From Archangium lipolyticum (GTDB taxonomy: Bacteria; Myxococcota; Myxococcia; Myxococcales; Myxococcaceae): a stretch of 64,000 nt of DNA. The stretch's first letter is position 1; every line of letters begins with the position of its first letter. Positions 38,231-48,408 of this stretch are shown here, one piece after another. The DNA is taken from the NCBI RefSeq assembly GCF_024623785.1, contig NZ_JANKBZ010000006.1, positions 310,001 through 374,000 of the forward strand, in the 5' to 3' direction. A model generated the notes under the pieces. The model was not told the DNA's origin. It did not search any database and saw nothing but the letters and a program-made list of their open reading frames with translations. The translations under genes were made by a program, and so were the position numbers.

Positions 38231-39844
38231 CTAACGAGACCGCCCCAGGATGCGGACGGACAGAGGCTCGACGGTCACTTCTACCGTAGGACCGGCCTTC
38301 AGGGACTTCCCATCGAGCAGGTCTTCCGCGTCCGCACCGCTCCAGGCCTCGGGCCAGGGAAACGACACGGCCGCCTTCTTGTCACCGCGGTTCACCGCGA
38401 CCACTACCGCATCGCCCGACTCCGGCTCGTGCCGGAGGAAGGCGTAGACGTCACCATCCGTGGCGAGCCCCTTGTGCGTACCACGCGCCAGCGCCGGGTG
38501 TGCACGGCGAATGGCGATGAGCTTCTGGTAGAACTGGCGAAGCGACTCGTCGCGCGGCAGGCCCACGCCGGGCTGCACCGCGCGCTCGCCCCAGGGCATG
38601 TCGCTCCGGTTGGCCGGCCAGTCCCCCCCGGCGCGGCCCACTTCCTCGCCGTAGTAGATGACGGGCATGCCGGAGGTGGTGAGCTGCAACGCCGCCGCGA
38701 GCCGGAAGCGCGCCTTGTCGCCCCCCAACTGGAAGAGCGCGCCGGGCACGTCGTGCGAGGACAGGAAGTGAGACAGCAGGTAGCCCTTGCGCACCTTGCC
38801 GCGCGAGCGGAGGTAGGCATCGAAGGCGACGGTGCGCCCGCGGCCCTGCACCCAGGCGAGCGCGCTGCCCTGGAAGCCGAAGTCGAAGCCGGCATCCATC
38901 TCGTCATTGACGAACCACGCGTCGAGCGACTCGCGATCCCCGCCCCACACCTCGCCAATCAGGAAGAAGTCCTTCCCCAGCTCCTCGCGCGTGCGGCGGC
39001 GGTGCTCCTGCCAGAAGGGGTGGTCGACGTGCTTCACCGTGTCCAGCCGGAAGCCGTCCACTCCTGAACGCTTGCCCCAGGAAATCTGCGCGTCGAGCAG
39101 GTACTTCGCCACCTCGGGCAGCTCCGTCTTGAAGTCCGGCAGGCCGGACACGCAGGAGGTCAGGTCATCCTGCCCGCAGGTGCCCTTCTCCTCCGAGCGC
39201 AGCCAGCCACGCGTCTCGGGGGCCGACAGGTAGCGCGAGTTGTAGCCAGGGTGGTTGTAGACCACGTCCAGCAGCACGCGGATGCCCCGCTGGTGACACG
39301 CGTCCACCAGCGCCTTCAGCTCCTGCTCACCGCCGAAGCGGGGGTCGAGCTGATGGAAGTCGTCCGCCCAGTAGCCGTGGTAGCCCCAGTCCGGGAAGCC
39401 GGCGCCGGTGACGAAGCCCTCGATGTTCTTCACCACCGGGGTGATCCAGATCGCCGTCACGCCCAGCGAGGACAGCTCGTCGAGCTGCTCGCGCAAACCC
39501 TTGAAGTCCCCCCCGTGGAACGCGCCGGGGGCCTTCTTGTCCACCTGGATGTCGTTGGCCGGATCGCCGTTGGCGAAGCGGTCCAACACGACGAAGTAGA
39601 GCACCTCGTCGGACCAACGACGCGCGGGAGCCGCCACCGTCGCGGGCGCCGGAGCCTCCGGGGCAACGGGGGCGGGCGCCTGAACGGACGCGGGCGTGCC
39701 GACCTCCGAGGTTGCGTTCCCAGAGGGCGGTTGCGAGTGAACGCAGCCGGTGACCGCCAGGGGAAAAAGCAACAGGGAAATCGCAGCGGGGTGAAGAATG
39801 TTCGCGCGTCTGGCCGGGGGGCGACGAGGCGACGAATCAACCAT
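38231..39844 (-). CDS. GH13 alpha-amylase/cyclomaltodextrinase-type lipoprotein
   Basis: 537 residues from ATG 39844; a GTG 18 bp upstream (39862) is also possible. The lipobox is LAVTGCVHS, after a long basic n-region. A Pro/Ala-rich linker leads to the GH13 barrel: VLYFVVLDRFANGDPAND, GGDFKGLREQLDEL, VLLDVVYNHPGYNS, GFRLDTVKHV (nucleophile), FLIGEVWGG (acid) and FLSSHDVPGAL. The catalytic residues are intact. It is the first gene of the malK-malE-malF-malG operon, feeding it maltodextrins. The gap to MalK is 73 bp. Confidence 0.92.
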   Translation of the reverse strand: MVDSSPRRPPARRANILHPAAISLLLFPLAVTGCVHSQPPSGNATSEVGTPASVQAPAPVAPEAPAPATVAAPARRWSDEVLYFVVLDRFANGDPANDIQVDKKAPGAFHGGDFKGLREQLDELSSLGVTAIWITPVVKNIEGFVTGAGFPDWGYHGYWADDFHQLDPRFGGEQELKALVDACHQRGIRVLLDVVYNHPGYNSRYLSAPETRGWLRSEEKGTCGQDDLTSCVSGLPDFKTELPEVAKYLLDAQISWGKRSGVDGFRLDTVKHVDHPFWQEHRRRTREELGKDFFLIGEVWGGDRESLDAWFVNDEMDAGFDFGFQGSALAWVQGRGRTVAFDAYLRSRGKVRKGYLLSHFLSSHDVPGALFQLGGDKARFRLAAALQLTTSGMPVIYYGEEVGRAGGDWPANRSDMPWGERAVQPGVGLPRDESLRQFYQKLIAIRRAHPALARGTHKGLATDGDVYAFLRHEPESGDAVVVAVNRGDKKAAVSFPWPEAWSGADAEDLLDGKSLKAGPTVEVTVEPLSVRILGRSR

Positions 39845-39999
39845 TGGGCGGGACTTTTCCACACCCGCTCTAGAAAGTGAACCCTGGCACTTCGGATGTC
39901 ATGAAACGGCAGTAAATCCAGGCCCTTGAATTGTCTCTTTCACATCCGGCGCATGGAGCGTACACGCCCCGTCAAGTCACGTTCGAGGAATGCAAAGAA

Positions 40000-40027
40000 T
40001 GACACACCGCGCTAGCGCACCGTGTCA
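40000..40027. promoter_or_regulatory. 28-bp dyad upstream of the amylase/mal operon
   Basis: Outer arms TGACAC (40000-40005) and GTGTCA (40022-40027) flank the perfect palindrome GCGCTAGCGC (40009-40018). It sits ~156 bp upstream of the amylase start and ~36 bp downstream of the small lipoprotein stop. It could be an operator of the mal operon or a weak terminator; no T-run is present. Confidence 0.45.
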
Positions 40028-40062
40028 AAGCCTCACGTCTCCAAGACAGCGTGCCTGTCCGG

Positions 40063-40476
40063 TCAGGGAAGGGTGTTCGCCCTGTCCGGCACGTCATGGG
40101 GGTCCGCCTTGCCCACGTCCTCCACGACGATGATTTCGCGCGCGACCATCTCCAGGTCGTTGCTGGCGAACGAGGCGCGCACGGTGGAGCCGGGAGCGAG
40201 GAACTCGCGGCCAATCAGCTTGCCGTCCTGGTAGTAGCGCGTCTGCGGGGTGATGCGCAGGTAGCGCGCCTTGCCCCACTTGTCCTCGATGACGAGCATG
40301 TCCGAGTACTCGCCGGAGACGGTGCCCTTCATCATGAAGCCCCGCTCGAGCGAATGGGGGTTCTTCGCGATGGAGCCCTCGCTGCCCGAGGACTGGCGCA
40401 TGGCCACCGTGCCATCCGTCCGACAACCCGCGAGCACCAACGCCCCCAGCACCGCTCCCCAGATGACACCCCGCAT
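40063..40476 (-). CDS. Small lipoprotein of unknown function
   Basis: 137 residues from ATG 40476, preceded by GGGGGAAGCGGGC. The lipobox is LVLAGCRT. A short beta-rich mature domain follows (VSGEYSDMLVIEDKWGKARYL, FLAPGSTVRASFASNDLEMV). It is likely outer-membrane anchored. It is 117 bp after cheC on the same strand. I do not recognise the family. Confidence 0.75.
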   Translation of the reverse strand: MRGVIWGAVLGALVLAGCRTDGTVAMRQSSGSEGSIAKNPHSLERGFMMKGTVSGEYSDMLVIEDKWGKARYLRITPQTRYYQDGKLIGREFLAPGSTVRASFASNDLEMVAREIIVVEDVGKADPHDVPDRANTLP

Positions 40477-40593
40477 GCCCGCTTCCCCCATGGGACGCGG
40501 AGACGCCGCGCCCCACGATGGGTCAAGTTGGGATGGGTGTCCGGGGGCCGCAAGCAGCACCTCGGGCCACGGCTGGTTGCCCGGCCCTCCCGG

Positions 40594-41190
40594 TCAGACG
40601 CCGAGACGGGCGAGCAGGGCCCTGGAGCTCTCGCGCTCCAGCAACAGCAGCACCTGGCCAGACACCGCGGGCGCTCCCACCGCCGAGAAGCGCGTCTCCA
40701 GCACCACCACGCGGCTGTTGCCCTCGGCCTCCTTCATCGCCCCCGCCACCACCGCGTCCGCCGTGCCCCGCACCAGCGCCGGCACCGTCGGCAGCAGCCG
40801 CCAGCCCGTCAGCGTGCCGATGGCAGACAGGCACGCGCTCGCCACGATGTTGGCCGTCTCCGACAGCGCGCTCTCCCGATCCTCCAGCGGCGCGTCCCGG
40901 CGCCGCAGCAGCAGCGCCTCCAGCGCCTCGCTGTCCTCCGTGGGCATCACCAGCAACAGCACGCCCCGGAGCTGCCCCTCCATGCCCAGCTTCGCCGCCA
41001 CCACGGAGGTCTCGCCACCCCCCAGCAGCTGCGCCACCTCCGAGGTCGCCGCCAGCATCGCGCGCGGCACGGACAGGTTCACCGTGCGGCCACCCACCAG
41101 CCGCGCGAGCGCGCTCACCGCGTGCCCGCAGCCGATGTTGGCCACCTCACGAAGGGCGTCCAGCTGAATGTCGCTCGGGTGGGGGCTCAC
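40594..41190 (-). CDS. cheC: CheC-family response-regulator phosphatase
   Basis: 198 residues from GTG 41190, overlapping the cheA stop (GTGA). Both CheC catalytic patterns are present: ALREVANIGCGHAVSALARL and ALSETANIVASACLSAI, each with the Glu-x3-Asn pair that removes phosphate from CheY. It should reset signal output of the adjacent CheY. In Myxococcus the matching gene is difG. No CheD is adjacent. Confidence 0.9.
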   Translation of the reverse strand: MSPHPSDIQLDALREVANIGCGHAVSALARLVGGRTVNLSVPRAMLAATSEVAQLLGGGETSVVAAKLGMEGQLRGVLLLVMPTEDSEALEALLLRRRDAPLEDRESALSETANIVASACLSAIGTLTGWRLLPTVPALVRGTADAVVAGAMKEAEGNSRVVVLETRFSAVGAPAVSGQVLLLLERESSRALLARLGV

Positions 41191-43328
41191 GCGGACAGTA
41201 ACCTCGGCACGTCCAGGATGAACACCGGGCGGCCACTTCCCAGGATGGTCACTCCCGAGAGGCCCGGCAGCAAGTCCAGGGGCCGGGACAGCGGCTTGAG
41301 CACCGCCTCCTCCTGCCCCACCAATCTGTCGACCGCGAGAGCGACCCGTCCCGCGTCTCCTTCCATCACCACGAACGGCCGCATGCCCTTGCGCGGCGGG
41401 GCATCGACGCCCACCAGCGCATCCAACCCGTACACGGGTAACAGCCCGTGGCCGTGGGGCAGCATCGGTGTCTCGCGGCTGCGGTCGAGCTTCTCGCCGT
41501 CCGCCTCCGTCGCGCCCACCACCTTGGCGATGGGCAGGCCGAACACCTCCTCGCCCACCGCCACCAGCAGCAGGTGCACCACCGCCACCGTCAGCGGCAG
41601 CCGCAGCGTGAAGCGTGTGCCGCGGCCCAGCTCGCTCTCGATCTCCAGCGTCCCGCCCACGTTCTCCACCACGCGCTTCACCGCGTCCATGCCCACGCCG
41701 CGGCCCGAGATTTCCGAGACGTCCTTCGCGGTGGACACGCCCGGCAGGCACGCGAGCAGGAAGGCCTCGCGGTCCGTCATCCGCGCCGCCGCCTCCGCGC
41801 TGATGGCGCCACGAGCCACCGCCGCCGCCTTCAGATTCGCGGCGTTCATGCCCCGGCCGTCGTCCTCCATCTCCACCACCACCCGGTCGCGCGCGCGCCG
41901 CACGGACACCAGCACGCGTCCTCGCGCGCCCTTGCCCGCCGCCACCCGCTCCTCCGGTGACTCCAGGCCGTGGTCGATGCAGTTGCGCAGCAGGTGCAGC
42001 AGGGGGTCGGCCAGCTCGTCGAGGATGGCCCGGTCGAGCTCGATCTCCGCGCCGGTGATGACCAGGTCGACCTCGCGCTCCTTGCGCCGGGCGATGTCGC
42101 GTGCCGCGCGGGGCAGCCGGTCCGTGATGAGCGACAGCGGCGTCATGCGCGCGCTCATCACCTTGTCGTGCAGGTCCTTCACCAGCGTCTGCAGCCGGTA
42201 GACGCCCTCCTCGATGGGCGGGCGCGAGCCCTCCGGCAGCACCTTGCCCAGCTCGCGCAGGCGCGCGGTGGCCAGCAGCAGCTCGCCCACCGTGTCCAGG
42301 AAGTAATCCAGCAGCTCCGTGCGCACGCGCACCGTGCGCGTCGCCGAGTCCCCTCCCACCGTCCGGGCGGACTCCGCCAGCGACTGCGCCGCCTGCGAGA
42401 CGGGCGCGGGCGGTGGTGCGGCGACCGCGAGCGCCAGCGAGACGAGCTCCACCTCCGCCACGTTGCGCAGCGCCTTGCGGATGCCCTCCTCGCCCTCGGC
42501 CGTCTCCAGCTCGAGCTGGATGTTCCCATCCGGGATGCGGCCGGCCTTGAGGTCCTCCAGCGTGGGAAACAGGTCGTGCAGCGTCCCCAGGCCCGTGAGC
42601 CGCTTGTGCACCAGGAAGGCCCGCACGCCCGGCGTCTGGCAGGTGGGCGCGATGCGCAGCCGCACCGCCCAGCGCTTCATCGTCTTCGGAGGGGCCTCTG
42701 GCTTCGCCTCCCCTTCCATCGTGAAGGGGGTCACCACCGCCATGGACACCGAGGCGGCCAGCTGGGCCGTCGCGGCCACCGGAGCCTCGGGAGCGGGCGC
42801 GGCGACGGGAGCAGCCGGAGCGGCGGCCTCGGCAGGAGGAGCAACGGGAGCGGCAGGGGCAGGCGTGGCGGCCGGAACGGGCGCGACACTGGCAACGGAG
42901 CCGGAGGTCCGGCCCAGCACCCGCGTGGCGCCCGGCGCGCGACCCGTGAGAGCACTCACCCGTTCGGCCAGCTGGCCCAACAGCGCGGAGGCGTCATCCG
43001 GCGGCTTGTTGTCCGCCACGGAGCGCACCTGGGCCAGCATGATGTCGGTGGCCGCCAGGAGCAGGTCCACCAGGGTGCGCTCCAGCCTGCTCGGATCCTG
43101 CCGGATGGCGTCGACCAGGTCCTCCACCCGGTGGGCCAGCACGGCGATGGCCTCGAATCCCATCGAGGACGCCATGCCCTTGACCGAGTGGGCGTGGCGG
43201 AACATGGAGTCCACCACCGCGGGTGCCCCCTCGCGCTCCAGCTGCACGAGGTCCCGCCCCAACCCTTCCAGGTGCTCGCTTGCCTCGGTGAGGAACAGGC
43301 CGAGGTAGCGGGACATGTCCATCGTCAT
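41187..43328 (-). CDS. cheA: Chemotaxis-type histidine kinase CheA
   Basis: 713 residues. Hpt domain with phospho-His in [10 protein letters not shown] (~47), a long Ala/Pro-rich linker (~150-215), a P2-like region, P3 dimerisation helices, an ATPase with [11 protein letters not shown] (N box), [11 protein letters not shown] and GRGVGMDAV (G boxes), and a C-terminal CheW-like domain. It receives input from the MCP through CheW and phosphorylates CheY. It is coupled to cheC by a 4-bp overlap. In gene order it matches difE. The alternative ATGs within the first five codons are equally possible. Confidence 0.95.
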   Translation of the reverse strand: MTMDMSRYLGLFLTEASEHLEGLGRDLVQLEREGAPAVVDSMFRHAHSVKGMASSMGFEAIAVLAHRVEDLVDAIRQDPSRLERTLVDLLLAATDIMLAQVRSVADNKPPDDASALLGQLAERVSALTGRAPGATRVLGRTSGSVASVAPVPAATPAPAAPVAPPAEAAAPAAPVAAPAPEAPVAATAQLAASVSMAVVTPFTMEGEAKPEAPPKTMKRWAVRLRIAPTCQTPGVRAFLVHKRLTGLGTLHDLFPTLEDLKAGRIPDGNIQLELETAEGEEGIRKALRNVAEVELVSLALAVAAPPPAPVSQAAQSLAESARTVGGDSATRTVRVRTELLDYFLDTVGELLLATARLRELGKVLPEGSRPPIEEGVYRLQTLVKDLHDKVMSARMTPLSLITDRLPRAARDIARRKEREVDLVITGAEIELDRAILDELADPLLHLLRNCIDHGLESPEERVAAGKGARGRVLVSVRRARDRVVVEMEDDGRGMNAANLKAAAVARGAISAEAAARMTDREAFLLACLPGVSTAKDVSEISGRGVGMDAVKRVVENVGGTLEIESELGRGTRFTLRLPLTVAVVHLLLVAVGEEVFGLPIAKVVGATEADGEKLDRSRETPMLPHGHGLLPVYGLDALVGVDAPPRKGMRPFVVMEGDAGRVALAVDRLVGQEEAVLKPLSRPLDLLPGLSGVTILGSGRPVFILDVPRLLSA

Positions 43329-43384
43329 GTCCAGCCTCGGAGGCGCACGACGGTCATCCGCACGCCTGCATCAGGACGGGGGCC

Positions 43385-43753
43385 TCAGCCCTCGCCCAAT
43401 ACCTTCTTGACGACCGCCAGCACGTCCTCCGCTCGGAACGGCTTGACGATGAAGTCCGAGGCTCCCGCCTCGATGGCCTCCATCACCAGGCTCTCCTGTC
43501 CCAGCGCCGAGCACATGATGACCACCGCGTTGGCGTCGTACTTGATGATCTCCCGCGTGGCCTCGATGCCGCTCTTGAACGGCATGACGATGTCCATCGT
43601 CGTCAGATCCGGCTTCAACTCCTTGTACTTCTCCACGGCCTCCAGTCCGTTGGCCGCCTCGCCGACGACCTCGAAGCCACCGGACGCGAAGATGTCCTTG
43701 ATCATGTTGCGCATGAAGATGGCATCGTCGACGACCAGCACCCGCTTAGCCAT
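43385..43753 (-). CDS. cheY: CheY-type single-domain response regulator
   Basis: 122 residues. [14 protein letters not shown] acid pocket, phospho-Asp ~54 in TTMDIVMP, Ser in MCSALGQ and Lys in IVKPFRA. No output domain. It receives phosphate from CheA and CheC removes it. It sits between cheW and cheA, as difD does. Confidence 0.94.
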   Translation of the reverse strand: MAKRVLVVDDAIFMRNMIKDIFASGGFEVVGEAANGLEAVEKYKELKPDLTTMDIVMPFKSGIEATREIIKYDANAVVIMCSALGQESLVMEAIEAGASDFIVKPFRAEDVLAVVKKVLGEG

Positions 43754-43825
43754 TTGAAGCTCCGCCTCCGCTCAAGGCCCCGAGAGGGCCGCGGACACTA
43801 CCATCCGCCCATTTCAGGCGGCTAC

Positions 43826-44254
43826 TCACTTCTGTTGAGCCGCGGTGAAGAGTCCAACCACCGCGGAATCCAGCCCCTCTGGATCCAACACCGTCACGGC
43901 CAATCCCCTCAACCTCGCTACTCCTCGTACCGCGGGCACCGCCTTGCCCGGCGCCGTACTCACCCGCTCCACCGCCTCGATTCCGTCCACATCCGTCACC
44001 AGCAGGCCCAGATCCCTCCGGCCCCGGTCCAGCAGCACCACCCGGCCCGGCGGCGTGGGCCCATCCGGCAGCCCCAACAACTGGCGCAGCTCCACCACCG
44101 TCACCACCCGTCCCCGCAGGTTCATCACCCCCGTCACCGCCGCCGGCGCCCGAGGGACCCGGGTGAAGCGTTCCGGAGGCACCACCACCTCCTTCACCGC
44201 CGCCAGCGGCAGGCCGTAGCGCTCCTTCTCCACCCGGATGATGACGTGCCGCAC
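43826..44254 (-). CDS. cheW: CheW-type coupling protein
   Basis: 142 residues, one CheW domain: [40 protein letters not shown] and [17 protein letters not shown]. It links the MCP to CheA. It is 119 bp after the MCP gene and 72 bp before cheY. It corresponds to difC. Confidence 0.9.
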   Translation of the reverse strand: MRHVIIRVEKERYGLPLAAVKEVVVPPERFTRVPRAPAAVTGVMNLRGRVVTVVELRQLLGLPDGPTPPGRVVLLDRGRRDLGLLVTDVDGIEAVERVSTAPGKAVPAVRGVARLRGLAVTVLDPEGLDSAVVGLFTAAQQK

Positions 44255-44373
44255 GCAGACGACTTTCTATCAGCAGGGCTCGGGTTCTGGGAAATCCGCG
44301 AGAGCAGACAACCGAACAACCCGCGTCCCGACCCACCCTGGAGGGAGGGGGAGGGCGGGAGCCGGCCAGGTGC

Positions 44374-45627
44374 TCAGGCGTTCAGCCGGAAGCTGCGCAC
44401 CACGCTCTGCAGCTCGATGGAGAGGTTGGTCAGCTCGCTGGCCAGCGACGTCATCCGCACCATGGCGTCCGTCTGCTCCTGGATGACGGCCTGGATGGCC
44501 TCGGTGGAGGCCGAGTTGTTCCGGGCCACCAGGGAGATCTCCTCGGTGGCCTTCACCATCTCCTCGCTGCCCTTGAGCTGCTCGCGGGCGCTGTCGGAGA
44601 TGAGGTGCACCTTCTCGGCCACCTTGCGCACGGTGTCGGTGATGGCGCCCATGGAGCGCACGATGCCGGTGAGGTCCTCGCGGCCCTCCGCCAGCTCCTC
44701 GATGCCCTCCTTCATCGCGCTCACCACCGCCGTCGACTGGCCGGAGATGTCGCGCGCCAGCCGGGAGATCTGCTCCGCCGAGCGGCCCGCGCTCTCGGCC
44801 AGCTTGCGCACCTCGTCGGCCACCACCGCGAAGCCGCGGCCGTACTCGCCCGCGCGCGCCGCCTCGATGGTCGCGTTGAGCGCCAGCAGGTTCGTCTGCT
44901 GCGCCACCTGGGTGATGGCGTCGACAATCTTCGAAATCTCCTGCGTCTTCTCGCCGAAGGCGAACACCTGCTGGCTCGCCGCCTCGATCCGGTTGAAGAC
45001 CTTCTTCACCTTCTCGCCGGCCAGCAGCGCCGCCTTGCTGCCGTTCTCGGCCGCGCTGCTCGTCTCCGCCGCCGTGCGCGCCGCGTCCTCCGCGCTCGCC
45101 GCCGTACGCTGGATGCTGCCGGCCATCTCCGTAATCACCTTCGACGTGCGGCCCACCAGCTGCGACTGCGTCTCCGCGCCCTGGGCGATCTTGTCCATCG
45201 ACAAGCCCACCTCCTCGTTGGTCGCGTTGACGTTCTCCGCCGAGCCCTGAAGGTCCTTCGCCGTGTCCGCCACGCTCTTGGCGGTGTCTTGAATCTTGCC
45301 CACCAGCTCGCGCAGGTTCTCCTGCATCTTGCTGATCGCCAGCGCCAGCTCGTCGATCTCGTCCCGGCGCAGCGCGCGCGGAGGCTCGACCACCAGCGGC
45401 TTGGACAGGTCACCCTGGGAGATCTCGAACGCCGAGCGCGACAGCACCCGCACGCGCGTCACTCGCGCCAGGTAGCGCGGCAGCATCAGCGAGAGCCCCA
45501 ACGTCAGGCTCAGCGCCATGCCGATGCGCCACCAGAAGCCCAGCAGCGTCTCCGAGATGAGCAGGGCCGCGGTCAACACGCACCCCAGCATCACGTAGCC
45601 GGTGAGGATCTTCAGCTGCAGGGACAC
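44374..45627 (-). CDS. Methyl-accepting chemotaxis protein without periplasmic sensor
   Basis: 417 residues from GTG 45627 (GGGGGGCCACGAA upstream; a GTG further upstream at 45735 would add 36 residues). Two closely spaced membrane helices (about 7-27 and 33-52) leave almost no extracytoplasmic loop. HAMP-like region, then the signalling domain with hairpin [20 protein letters not shown] and [20 protein letters not shown]. It cannot bind an external ligand directly and is likely to take its signal from another protein, as DifA of Myxococcus does. It is first in the MCP-cheW-cheY-cheA-cheC series. Confidence 0.9.
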   Translation of the reverse strand: MSLQLKILTGYVMLGCVLTAALLISETLLGFWWRIGMALSLTLGLSLMLPRYLARVTRVRVLSRSAFEISQGDLSKPLVVEPPRALRRDEIDELALAISKMQENLRELVGKIQDTAKSVADTAKDLQGSAENVNATNEEVGLSMDKIAQGAETQSQLVGRTSKVITEMAGSIQRTAASAEDAARTAAETSSAAENGSKAALLAGEKVKKVFNRIEAASQQVFAFGEKTQEISKIVDAITQVAQQTNLLALNATIEAARAGEYGRGFAVVADEVRKLAESAGRSAEQISRLARDISGQSTAVVSAMKEGIEELAEGREDLTGIVRSMGAITDTVRKVAEKVHLISDSAREQLKGSEEMVKATEEISLVARNNSASTEAIQAVIQEQTDAMVRMTSLASELTNLSIELQSVVRSFRLNA

Positions 45628-45782
45628 TTCGTGGCCCCCCGTATCGCTCTGTTCCACGGAACGCAGCAACCGCTGCACCGGAACGCGGCGGGGAGAGAGG
45701 CCGGGGGAGGAATCGTCGCGGAGAGGGCGGCGCACGGTTTCGCTTTTTCGGGAGACGGCGACAGCAGGGTGTCGGTTTAGCC

Positions 45783-46781
45783 CTACCGTCTGGAACGGTC
45801 AATCCGCCCGCCCCCTCGGAAGTGGTCGTAGCCGGCGGGCAAGCGCAAGGTCCGGCCCATCGCGTCATGTATATGTCCCGGTTGACCCGGGGTGAGTTGC
45901 CCGATGCGCGTCACGGGCTCCTCCGCTCGGAGACACGCTCGCTCGAAGACCGACATGCGCGCGGGCGGGACCGCCAGGAGCAACTCGTAGTCCTCGCCTC
46001 CCGCCAACGCTCCCTCCACACCCAGGGAGGCATGCACCGCTCGGGAGACAGGCAGGCGCTCGAGCTCCAGCTGTGCTCCCACGCCCGAGGCCACGCACAG
46101 ATGCCCGAGATCCTGCGCGAGCCCATCGGACAGATCCAGCCCCGCCGAGGCGAAGCGCACCGCGATCCGGCCCAGTTCGACTCTCGGCTCCGGGCGCTTC
46201 TGGCGGAGGATCGCCGCCGACCGCCTCTGGCCCGACAGGAGTTGCTGGAGGCCCAGCCTCGCTTCACCCAGCGTGCCCGAGACGTACAGCAGGTCTCCTG
46301 GACGGCCTCCGGCTCGCGTGATGGGTGCGGTGCCCGGCGGGAGCTCTCCCGCCGCCGTGACGGTGATGGAGAGCTCGCGCGCGGAGGTGAAGTTGCCTCC
46401 GATCAGCGTGATTCCGTGCTCTCGCGCCAGCGCGCTCATGCCCCTCGCGATGCCGAGGAGCTCGCCGCGCGGGAAGTCTCGCGGCAGCGCGAGCGCACAG
46501 ACGAACCAGCGCGGCACCGCTCCCATCGACGCGAGGTCCGACAGGTTCACCGCCAGCGCCTTGTGGCCGATCTCCTCCGGTGTGAACCAGTCCCTCTTGA
46601 AGTGCACGTCCTCCACCACCGCATCCGTGGTGATGCACTGCGCCCCCTTCGCTGGCGCGAGGACCGCGCAGTCGTCTCCCGGTCCCACGGGAACTCGCGC
46701 CCGTGGGAACTGGGACAGGAAGAGATCGATGAGGGCGAATTCTCCCGCTGGCTTCGGCTTCGGCTTCGGCTTCTCTCTCAC
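45783..46781 (-). CDS. thiL: Thiamine-monophosphate kinase
   Basis: 332 residues. ThiL motifs: GPGDDCAVL (ATP/Mg), [45 protein letters not shown] and [11 protein letters not shown]. It makes thiamine diphosphate from thiamine monophosphate. The N-terminus begins [11 protein letters not shown], encoded by four GGCTTC units on the plus strand. Position upstream of the chemosensory cluster is probably incidental. A REP pair lies just upstream. Confidence 0.92.
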   Translation of the reverse strand: MREKPKPKPKPAGEFALIDLFLSQFPRARVPVGPGDDCAVLAPAKGAQCITTDAVVEDVHFKRDWFTPEEIGHKALAVNLSDLASMGAVPRWFVCALALPRDFPRGELLGIARGMSALAREHGITLIGGNFTSARELSITVTAAGELPPGTAPITRAGGRPGDLLYVSGTLGEARLGLQQLLSGQRRSAAILRQKRPEPRVELGRIAVRFASAGLDLSDGLAQDLGHLCVASGVGAQLELERLPVSRAVHASLGVEGALAGGEDYELLLAVPPARMSVFERACLRAEEPVTRIGQLTPGQPGHIHDAMGRTLRLPAGYDHFRGGGRIDRSRR

Positions 46782-46796
46782 GGAACCCAGGGTAGA

Positions 46797-46832
46797 CCCT
46801 CACCCCAGCCCTCTCCCAGACCGAGCCGGGGC
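46797..46832 (+). repeat. REP-like palindromic element, degenerate copy 3
   Basis: CCCTCACCCCAGCCCTCTCC followed by a decayed right arm. Upstream of thiL, 33 bp before copy 4. Confidence 0.6.
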
Positions 46833-46864
46833 ACATGCGCGGATCCAACCTGGGGTTTCCTATA

Positions 46865-46899
46865 CCCTCACCCCGCCCCTCTCCCAGAGGGAGAGGGGG
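46865..46899 (+). repeat. REP-like palindromic element, copy 4
   Basis: CCCTCACCCCGCCCCTCTCC followed by CAGAGGGAGAGGGGG, hairpin complete. Lies between the histidine kinase stop and thiL. Confidence 0.75.
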
Positions 46900-46917
46900 A
46901 AGATGGGGGTGGGTGGG

Positions 46918-48408
46918 TCAGAAACGCTCGGGTTCCGTGTCCACCGGCGGCGGAATGTAGGCCGGCCCCTGCCCCGATAGCGGCGGCTCCTGCGGCATCA
47001 CCACCCGGAAGCACGAACCCCTCCCTACCTCGCTCGTCACCGACACCTGTCCCCCGTGCCCCTCCACGTAGCTCTTCACGATCGCCAGCCCCAGCCCCGC
47101 TCCCCCGTACTCCCGCGTCGGACTGTCGTCCACCTGGTAGAAGCTCTGGAAGATGCGGTCCCTCTGGTCCGCCGGGATTCCCACCCCCGTGTCCTCCACC
47201 TCGATGTGGTAGCCCGATCCCCCCAGCTCCGCCTGCGGCCCCAGCTCCGACAGCCTCACGTCCACCCGCCCACCCGTCGGCGTGAACTTCACCGCGTTCG
47301 CCAGCAGGTTCACCACCACCTGTCTCAGCTTCTCCCGGTCCGCCACCACCCGCGCCTGCACCACCGCCGGCAGCTGCGTCTTCAGCACCAGCCCCTTGCG
47401 CTGTGCCTGCGGCGCCACGCTCGTCAGCGCGCTCTCCACCAGTTCCCGCACGTCCACCCACTCGAACGCCAGCCGCACCTTCCCCGCTTCGATCTGGCTC
47501 ATGTCCAGGATGGAGGAGATGAGCTTGAGCAGCGTGTTGCCCTTGTCGATGATCGTCCGCACGAACTGCGTCTGCTCCGCGTTCAGCCCCCCCACCAGCC
47601 CCTCGGACAACATCTCCGAGTAGCCGATGATGGACGCCAGCGGCGTGCGCAGCTCGTGGCTCACCGTCCCCAGGAAGCTCGACTTGATGCGGTCCGCCTC
47701 CTTCAGCCGCTGGTTGAGCCGCAGCAGCTGCGCGTTCTGCGCCTCCAGCTCGCGCTGCGTCTCCAGCATCGCCTCCAGGTGCAGCTGCCCCGTCAGGTAG
47801 GCCTTCTGCCCGGCCGCCAGCAGCGCCGCCATCACCTGGGCGAAGTTCACCACCATCCTCGACACCTTGTGCTCGGACATGTGCCGCACATTCGCCACCA
47901 GCTCGCACGCCCGCGCCAGGTCCAGCCCCGCCAGCTCCGTCAGCGAGGCGGGCAGCTCCTTCAGCTCCTCCGGCGCGAAGGGCCCGAAGAGGACGCGCCC
48001 CAGCAGATCGCCCTCCCACACCACCGGCATCGTCAGGTAGCGCAGGCCGGTGAAGCAGGGCTGGGAGAGCAGCTCTCCCCCCAGGGGACCCGTCCCCGGC
48101 AGCACCTGCGCGCCCTGCGTGGACGTCAGCGGCCCCTCGTTCATGCGCGCCACCTGGGCGCCACAGCGCGAGCGGCCCTCGCCACTCGCGGTGACGAAGC
48201 CGCAGAAGTCCCCGTTGCTGCCCTTGGCGTCCGCCAGCGTGCGGCCCTGGGCATCCAGCACCCGGATGCCCACCCGGTACAGCTCCCCGAGGCTCTCCAC
48301 CACGTCCCCGAAGGTGACCGGGTCCAGCATGTCCACCAGCGACAGCTTGCGCTGGAGCACCGACCCGACGTGCTCGCTCCCCGGGGAGCCCGGTTTGTCG
48401 GCGCTCAT
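46918..48408 (-). CDS. PocR-domain sensor histidine kinase
   Basis: 496 residues, cytosolic. N-terminal PocR-like ligand domain with conserved cysteines (FCGFVTASGEGRSRCGAQV and QPCFTGLRYLTMPV) that may bind a small ligand or metal, a coiled coil, HisKA phosphoacceptor SSFLGTVSHELRTPLASI, and an HATPase with VVNLLANAVKF, VEDTGVGIPAD and GGAGLGLAIVKSY. No transmembrane helices and no receiver. ATG overlaps the GTPase stop (ATGA), so the two are co-expressed. No partner regulator is adjacent. Confidence 0.9.
   Translation of the reverse strand: MSADKPGSPGSEHVGSVLQRKLSLVDMLDPVTFGDVVESLGELYRVGIRVLDAQGRTLADAKGSNGDFCGFVTASGEGRSRCGAQVARMNEGPLTSTQGAQVLPGTGPLGGELLSQPCFTGLRYLTMPVVWEGDLLGRVLFGPFAPEELKELPASLTELAGLDLARACELVANVRHMSEHKVSRMVVNFAQVMAALLAAGQKAYLTGQLHLEAMLETQRELEAQNAQLLRLNQRLKEADRIKSSFLGTVSHELRTPLASIIGYSEMLSEGLVGGLNAEQTQFVRTIIDKGNTLLKLISSILDMSQIEAGKVRLAFEWVDVRELVESALTSVAPQAQRKGLVLKTQLPAVVQARVVADREKLRQVVVNLLANAVKFTPTGGRVDVRLSELGPQAELGGSGYHIEVEDTGVGIPADQRDRIFQSFYQVDDSPTREYGGAGLGLAIVKSYVEGHGGQVSVTSEVGRGSCFRVVMPQEPPLSGQGPAYIPPPVDTEPERF

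Noticed and set aside
38231-39844. Second amylase as a pseudogene of the first
   Set aside because: Both genes keep all catalytic residues, have different lipoboxes and domain openings, and belong to different GH13 groups.
39884-39899. TGGCAC-like half of a sigma-54 promoter
   Set aside because: The second half (TTGC at the required spacing) is missing.
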